This document shows, in pieces, positions 46,917 to 51,750 of a stretch of DNA of 51,750 nt. Each line of letters starts with the position of its first letter. The first letter of the stretch is position 1. The notes beneath the pieces were generated by a model. That model saw nothing but the letters and a program-made list of their open reading frames with translations. It had not been told where the DNA came from and did not search any database. Source of the DNA: Rhodospirillaceae bacterium (GTDB lineage Bacteria; Pseudomonadota; Alphaproteobacteria; Bin65); assembly GCA_011523655.1 (NCBI GenBank), contig WTGH01000019.1:1-51750 (forward strand). The letters run 5' to 3'. Both the position numbers and the translations under genes were made by a program.

Positions 46917-47095
46917 GGCAGAATCCCCGGTATCCGTCGTTCGTCAGGTATCGGGCGTTGCAGGTTCGCGCCGCATCATCGCGCTACCCGGATAGTCGCT
47001 GGCGCTGATCGTCGGGCGACTTTGTCCTGCCCGTCGTTCACGCGATTCCTTTCGACCGACCGGTCTCGCCAATGCTCCGACGGAGAACGGAACCC

Positions 47096-48727
47096 CTACT
47101 CCGCCGCCACCGCGGCGCCGTCGCGGGCTTCGGCCATTGCAGCGATGGCTTCGCTCAGGCTCTCGCCTTCAGGATCGGCCAGTGCGGCGGCGCGGGCCTG
47201 GGCGATGTCGCCGGCGCGGTCGACGCCTTCGGCCAGCGCCGGCTCGACGATCTCCGCAACGATGCGGCAGTAGTTGCCGACGCCGCGCTTGTGGGTCTCC
47301 GAATAGCCCTTGATCAGCCGGGCGCATTCGATGGTCTCCAGCGCCATCGGCTTGCTGACGGCGGCCGCCTTGCGCACCAGGTCGAGCCAGCCTTCGATCA
47401 GGTCCTGCTCCTCGGCATAGCGGTAGCCGCGCCGGCGCAAGCGGCGCATGGCGGCCAGCGTCCGGACCCGGGCGAAGCCCCAGACCGTGTCGGTCCGGAT
47501 ATGCAGGCCGAAATGCCATTTGCGCGCCTTGGCCGGGTTGCGGTCGGCCCAATCGACGACCCGGCGGCCCAAACCTTTCGGCAGCACGGAGGCGAACTCG
47601 TACGGCCCCGGCTTGAAATGCTCGGTTGTGCGGACGAGCTGGTCGTCCTGCGCCTGCACGTCGCGGCGCATCCGCTCAAAGCGCGAGCGGCGGGTCTTGA
47701 GCTGGGCGACCCGCATGATGTCCTCGAAGGTCATGCGCAGGCCGAGATGGCGCGCCGCCTCGTTAGTGATCTTGAAGTCGCCGTCGCCGCGGTCTTCGTC
47801 GATCGCCCGCACCGTGTCCAGCCGGTCGAGATAAAGCCGGGCATAGGCCGCGTCCTGATAATCGAGGCAGCGCCCGCAGGCCTCCAGCACGACGGCGTGG
47901 GTTTCCGACGGATAATCCCGTTCGATCCGCCCCTTCAGGTCGCCAACGGAATCGCCCGGCCGGGGCGCCGGCGCCTTCGGCGGCGCCGGTTTGGTCTGCA
48001 ATTCGACGACATCGCCCGTGGCATAGGCGAAACCGACATCGAATCCGGCGAGGTTGGATTCGACCGCCTTGCCCGAATCGCGGATGCCGTCCTTGAAGGC
48101 CTCCGGCTCGATGGGCAATACGCCGGAGCCGGCCATGGCGCCGAGTAGGACCGAATTGACGATGGTGCCGGCGTCCTGGGCGGCGCGTTCGATATCGAAC
48201 AGGATATGACGCTTCGACATCTGCTTCGCGGCGTCGAGGATCCTGTCGCCGTCGTAGCGGCCGTCGCCCATCGCCATCTTCTCGGCGAGTGTGTAGACCC
48301 GGTGGGTCGAGCCGATCAGCGTGGTCTTTTCCGGGCTGATGAAGCCCTTCTCCATCGCCCGGCCGACCTCCATGAGTTCGGTCGCGATCATCATGTCGAT
48401 GTCGCCCGGGCCGGGATAGAGGTCGAGCACCGGCTCGAGGTCGCCGGTCTCGGCATAGGGCTTCGGCACGATTTCGACATAGTAGGTCGTCGCGCCGGTG
48501 CGCTGGGCGACGCCGGGGATCGATGTCGCCTGGACCGGCAGGCCGGCCTTGCGCGCCGCGTCGACCAGCCAGGCGGTCAGCACGCCGCCGCCCTCGCCGC
48601 CCATCGCCGCGATGACGACGGTGACCGGCCGTTCCTCGGCAGGCCTGCGCCGGGCGGTCTTGCGTTTCGGCGCCGCCTTGGCTGTTGCAGCCTTGGGTGC
48701 GGACGCCTTCTTGCTCGTCTTGGCCAT
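47096..48727 (-). CDS. iorB: Indolepyruvate ferredoxin oxidoreductase, beta subunit with C-terminal extension
   Basis: A 543-residue protein. After a Lys/Ala-rich tail (1-30), residues about 35-230 match the gamma domain of 2-oxoacid:ferredoxin oxidoreductases (AAMGGEGGGVLTAWL, PGVAQRTGATTYY). The remaining 300 residues resemble the extra C-terminal domain of fused IorAB proteins (DUF6537-type). Partner of IorA, whose stop lies 2 bases upstream. The pair decarboxylates aryl-pyruvates from aromatic amino acids to aryl-acetyl-CoA, reducing ferredoxin. Confidence 0.88.
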   Translation of the reverse strand: MAKTSKKASAPKAATAKAAPKRKTARRRPAEERPVTVVIAAMGGEGGGVLTAWLVDAARKAGLPVQATSIPGVAQRTGATTYYVEIVPKPYAETGDLEPVLDLYPGPGDIDMMIATELMEVGRAMEKGFISPEKTTLIGSTHRVYTLAEKMAMGDGRYDGDRILDAAKQMSKRHILFDIERAAQDAGTIVNSVLLGAMAGSGVLPIEPEAFKDGIRDSGKAVESNLAGFDVGFAYATGDVVELQTKPAPPKAPAPRPGDSVGDLKGRIERDYPSETHAVVLEACGRCLDYQDAAYARLYLDRLDTVRAIDEDRGDGDFKITNEAARHLGLRMTFEDIMRVAQLKTRRSRFERMRRDVQAQDDQLVRTTEHFKPGPYEFASVLPKGLGRRVVDWADRNPAKARKWHFGLHIRTDTVWGFARVRTLAAMRRLRRRGYRYAEEQDLIEGWLDLVRKAAAVSKPMALETIECARLIKGYSETHKRGVGNYCRIVAEIVEPALAEGVDRAGDIAQARAAALADPEGESLSEAIAAMAEARDGAAVAAE

Positions 48728-48729
48728 GG

Positions 48730-50919
48730 TCAGGCCGCCTTCGCCGCGTCTTCCTGCTCCATCGCGCCTTCCTGGCGCGGGGCGAGGCGCAGTTCCTCCG
48801 GGCTGTAGACCATGCCGATGACGCGCTGGCGCACGCCGGCGAGCCAGCGCTCGAACGGGCCGGCGTTGTAAACGATCTCGGCCTTGTAGAAGGACGGGCA
48901 AAGGATCGCCGCGTGGGCGACCTCGCCGCACAGCCCGCAGCCGACGCAGCCCGTGTTAACATGGGCGATCGGGTCGGTGCGCAGCGGGTCCGGGTTGGCC
49001 TTGATGGTGAGCGACGGGCAGCCCGACAGGCGGATGCAGCTGTGGTCGCCGGTGCAGACATCGTCGTCGATGCCGAAACGCGGCCGCACGGCGCGCTTGC
49101 CCTCGCGGATCAGCTTCGTTCGCTCGGCCTTCACCCGGCGCTGCTTGGCAAGCATGCACTCGCTTTCCGCGATGATGACCTTGAGGCCCTCGTGCGTCGT
49201 GGTCATCGCCTCCTTCAGCGTCTTGACCATCTTCGCGACGTTGTAGGTCCGCACTTTGCGCTGCCACTTGACGCCGAGCGCGCGCACCGTCTCCTCGATC
49301 GACATGTGCGACTGCTCGAAATTGCCCTCCTTGGGCGTCGACGGCACCCATTGCCAGCCCGTGGCCGAGGTGTAGCCGTTCTTCATCACGATCAGGATCG
49401 AATCGTTCCGGTTGAAGACGGAGCTGGCGACGCCGGTGCTCAGGCCGTTATGCCAGAAGCCGCCGTCGCCCATGATCGAGATGACGCGCTTGTCGAAATT
49501 CGGCGCCACGCCGGTCGAACTGGCGAGGCCGAGGCCGTAGCCGAGCACGGTCTGGCCGATGCTGAAGGGCGGCAGGGCCGAGAAGGTGTGGCAGCCGATA
49601 TCGCAGCTGATGTGGGTCTTGCCGAGATCCTTCTCCATCAGCTTGATGGCGCTGAACACCGGCCGCTCCGGGCAGCCGGTGCAGAAGGTCGGCGGACGCG
49701 GCGGAACCGGGCTGCCGAGATATTTCGTGGCCTTGGTCTTGAGGCCGACAATGTATTTGATGCGCGCGCCGGCGCTCCCCTTGTTGGTGTCCGGCAGGCC
49801 GATCTCGTCGATCCATTGCGAGACGCCGTTCTGCACCACGTCCGAGGTGTACTGACCGGCCATCGGCAGCGGGCCCTTGCCGTGCACCTTGGTCTGGACG
49901 TCGGCCTTGCGCAGGATGACGTTGACGTCGTCCTCGATATAGGCCGGGTGGCCCTCCTCTACGACCAGGACATGCTTCTTGCCGGCGCAGAAGGCGGAGA
50001 TCTCGTCCGGCACCAGCGGGTAGGTGACGTTCATGCAATAGATCGGCACCCGGGAATTGCCGTAGATGTCGGCGAGGCCGAGATGGTTCAGGGATCGCTG
50101 CACCGTGTTGTACAGGCCGCCCTGGCAGATGATGCCGAGGTCGTCGAGTTCGCCGTCGAACGTCTCGTTGAGCTTTTCCCGGCGGATGAAATCGATCGCG
50201 GCCGGCACGCGCTCTTCCCACTTGTGCTTTTCCTGGGCGTAGGTGCCCGGCGGCAGCGCGATCTTCATCAGGTCGAAATTCGGCTTTTCCAGCTTGCGGT
50301 TGCCGGTGAATTGCCCGTGCTTGTTGTCCTTGGCCTCGAAGCGGCCCTGGACGTGGCAGGCAAGGATGCGCAACTGAACCATGACCGGCTGGTTCGACGC
50401 CTCGGACAGCTCGAAGGCCTTCTCGGTCAGGCTGACGATCGAGGTCAGGTTGGGCCGCGGATCGAACAGCCACAGGGTCGATTTCAGCGCATAGGCGTGG
50501 CTGCGCTCCTGGATGATCGAGGCGCCCTCGCCGTAATCCTCGCCCAGAATGACCACGGCGCCGCCGGTCACGCCGACCGAGCCGAGGTTGGAGAGCGCGT
50601 CCGAGGCGACGTTCGTCCCGACCGTCGATTTCCAGGTCACCAGGCCGCGGATCGGATACTGGATCGACGCGCCGAGCATGGCGGCCGCGCCCGCCTCGTT
50701 GGCGCAGATCTCCAGATGGACGCCGTATTCGTCCATGATGTCCTTGGCGTCGTTCAGCACGTCGACCAGATGGGAGACCGGCGAGCCCTGGTAGCCGCCG
50801 ACATAGGAGACGCCGGATTGCAGCGCCGCCTTGGTGACCGCAAGGATGCCTTCGCCTTCGAAAATTTCGCCGTCGCCCTTCTTCAGCGACTGCACCTCTT
50901 TCGCAAATGACCGTTCCAT
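48730..50919 (-). CDS. iorA: Indolepyruvate ferredoxin oxidoreductase, alpha subunit
   Basis: A 729-residue ThDP enzyme. The N-terminal pyrimidine-binding half has GYQGSPVSHL and ANEAGAAAM. The ThDP-binding half has FCTGCPERP, DIGCHTFSALPPF and GDGGFWHNG. A C-terminal ferredoxin-like domain has a Cys-rich run ending CVGCGLCGEVAHAAILCPS. It oxidatively decarboxylates indolepyruvate and related 2-oxoacids in the cytoplasm. First gene of the iorA-iorB unit, with a palindromic element in its upstream region (50958-51002). Confidence 0.93.
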   Translation of the reverse strand: MERSFAKEVQSLKKGDGEIFEGEGILAVTKAALQSGVSYVGGYQGSPVSHLVDVLNDAKDIMDEYGVHLEICANEAGAAAMLGASIQYPIRGLVTWKSTVGTNVASDALSNLGSVGVTGGAVVILGEDYGEGASIIQERSHAYALKSTLWLFDPRPNLTSIVSLTEKAFELSEASNQPVMVQLRILACHVQGRFEAKDNKHGQFTGNRKLEKPNFDLMKIALPPGTYAQEKHKWEERVPAAIDFIRREKLNETFDGELDDLGIICQGGLYNTVQRSLNHLGLADIYGNSRVPIYCMNVTYPLVPDEISAFCAGKKHVLVVEEGHPAYIEDDVNVILRKADVQTKVHGKGPLPMAGQYTSDVVQNGVSQWIDEIGLPDTNKGSAGARIKYIVGLKTKATKYLGSPVPPRPPTFCTGCPERPVFSAIKLMEKDLGKTHISCDIGCHTFSALPPFSIGQTVLGYGLGLASSTGVAPNFDKRVISIMGDGGFWHNGLSTGVASSVFNRNDSILIVMKNGYTSATGWQWVPSTPKEGNFEQSHMSIEETVRALGVKWQRKVRTYNVAKMVKTLKEAMTTTHEGLKVIIAESECMLAKQRRVKAERTKLIREGKRAVRPRFGIDDDVCTGDHSCIRLSGCPSLTIKANPDPLRTDPIAHVNTGCVGCGLCGEVAHAAILCPSFYKAEIVYNAGPFERWLAGVRQRVIGMVYSPEELRLAPRQEGAMEQEDAAKAA

Positions 50920-50957
50920 GACCGTATCTTCGAATGATTCGGGGAGTGTTCGGAAAG

Positions 50958-51002
50958 ATGTCCGGGTTGGAATGTCAGCGCTGGCGTCGTTCCGCCGGAC
51001 AT
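50958..51002. promoter_or_regulatory. Interrupted palindrome upstream of iorA
   Basis: ATGTCCGG (50958-50965) and CCGGACAT (50995-51002) are perfect inverted arms, extended inward by GGAA/TTCC, with AGCGCT in the loop. It lies between the divergent iorA and the small secreted-protein gene, so it could be an operator or a leader hairpin. Confidence 0.45.
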
Positions 51003-51163
51003 ATTAGGGTCTTTCTCCCGCCAAGGCCAGCCGCGCGCATGTACACGCGCGCGGGCGCGGCATGCGCCCACACCATGCGCCCACGATATCAACGCCTCCT
51101 GCGGACGCCGAAATCTCCGTGCCCGGCGCGGGCGCGTCCGAAGCCCAATCCCGGAATTCTACC

Positions 51164-51535
51164 ATGCTTCGAAACCTCGCTGTCCTTCCGGCCTGTTTCC
51201 TGGCGCTGACAGCCTTTTCCGACGGTGCGAAGAAGGAACTCGCCGCCGCCTGCGCCGACAGCCTGGTCAAGCGGCAGGAGCGCGGCCAGGAAACGCCGAA
51301 GGCGCTGGTCGCCAACCGCACGCCGCTCTGCACCTGTGTCGCCGACGCTGTCGCCGAAGAGGGCGAAATCCCGGACGGCGACAAGCCGAAGGTCACGAAG
51401 ATATTCGCGCTGGTCGCCGCCGGCGACATGGAAGCCGCCCGCGAATTGCGCCTCGCCCTCGACAAGCCGGTCCACACCGCCATGCGCCGGATCACCCGCG
51501 ACTGCGCCCGCGAATTCGAAAAGCCGGGGGAGTAG
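51164..51535 (+). CDS. Small secreted hypothetical protein
   Basis: A 123-residue protein I do not recognise. The N-terminal segment LRNLAVLPACFLALTAFSDG looks like a signal peptide or lipoprotein-type leader, although the cysteine is too early for a standard lipobox. The mature part is helical and charged with four cysteines (AACADS, LCTCVAD, RDCARE), enough for two disulfides. Genes of this kind often encode small periplasmic proteins of unknown role. The ATG at 51164 is chosen because it starts the leader; earlier in-frame codons only add a Pro/Arg-rich stretch. Confidence 0.65.
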   Translation: MLRNLAVLPACFLALTAFSDGAKKELAAACADSLVKRQERGQETPKALVANRTPLCTCVADAVAEEGEIPDGDKPKVTKIFALVAAGDMEAARELRLALDKPVHTAMRRITRDCAREFEKPGE

Positions 51536-51582
51536 GCCGGCCGACGTTCTTCTGGCTTCATCCCGACCAATCACCCTTCAAC

Positions 51583-51708
51583 CGTCATCCCGACCGAGCA
51601 AAGCGAGCGGAGGGATCTCGACTCGGTCTCACCCTCAAGGACCCGAGTCCGGCGACGAGATTCCTCCGCTCCGCCCCGGATTGAATCCGGGGCTCCAGTC
51701 GGAATGAC
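51583..51708. repeat. Palindromic repeat family C, copy 2
   Basis: The left arm CGTCATCCCGACCGAGC and right arm GGCTCCAGTCGGAATGACAG match the ends of the copy at 25422. Inside are GCGGAGGGATCT and GAGATTCCTCCGCTCCGCCCC. It follows the small secreted-protein gene and may end its transcript. Nothing else was seen in the remaining bases to 51750. Confidence 0.8.
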
Positions 51709-51750
51709 AGCGAGGGTGTAGGAACAGTTGGCAACCGCCCCTGTCTACAC

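Overview
The window reads as chromosomal DNA of a GC-rich alphaproteobacterium, probably of the Rhodospirillales or a nearby order. Supporting signs are the split F0 cluster atpI-atpB-atpE-atpF'-atpF next to smc, the mutY / DUF721 / dsbA / smc neighbourhood, threonine synthase followed directly by an M16 processing-peptidase-like gene, and a coenzyme B12-dependent class II ribonucleotide reductase. No rRNA, phage, plasmid or CRISPR genes were seen. The taxonomic call is an inference from gene order and base composition.

Layout. 0.15-4.5 kb: a ThDP-dependent enzyme resembling sulfoacetaldehyde acetyltransferase, an alpha/beta hydrolase and a zinc-free MDR reductase. 4.5-8.3 kb: nrdJ, interrupted by a 379-residue LAGLIDADG intein placed exactly at the radical cysteine. 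8.4-14.6 kb: glutamate-type dehydrogenase, ChaC, a Bcr/CflA exporter, and a ligase-associated exonuclease plus ATP-dependent DNA ligase pair. 14.8-19.7 kb: a six-gene minus-strand operon joining a non-canonical complex II (iron-sulfur subunit, two membrane anchors, flavoprotein) to a two-subunit class I fumarase, next to tRNA-Ala(CGC). 20.3-23.6 kb: yggT, folD and a small accessory island. The island lies between two 191-bp copies of the folD 3' end and carries a DUF262/HNH restriction-like gene broken by an amber codon. 23.9-27.3 kb: argG, an 817-bp gene-free stretch with an orphan promoter, a uracil-DNA glycosylase family gene and a sirtuin. 27.3-36.9 kb: mutY, the DUF721 gene, dsbA, smc, the F0 ATP synthase operon and a thioesterase. 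36.9-42.8 kb: nudC, carbonic anhydrase, thrC, M16 peptidase, a YqgE-family gene and a DsbD-N-like secreted protein. 42.8-45.7 kb: a second Bcr/CflA exporter and an arsR-arsI-aqpS organoarsenical set whose arsR appears leaderless. 45.9-50.9 kb: indolepyruvate ferredoxin oxidoreductase subunits A and B followed by a reductive-dehalogenase-like iron-sulfur protein. 51.2 kb: a small secreted protein.

The intergenic regions are seeded with at least four families of palindromic repeats, here named A to D. They look like REP/MITE-type elements. The most unusual items are the folD-end island, the intein at the catalytic cysteine of NrdJ, the complex II flavoprotein with cysteine in place of the FAD-linking histidine, the leaderless arsR with a perfect operator in its promoter, and the strong promoter at 25.28 kb with no gene behind it.
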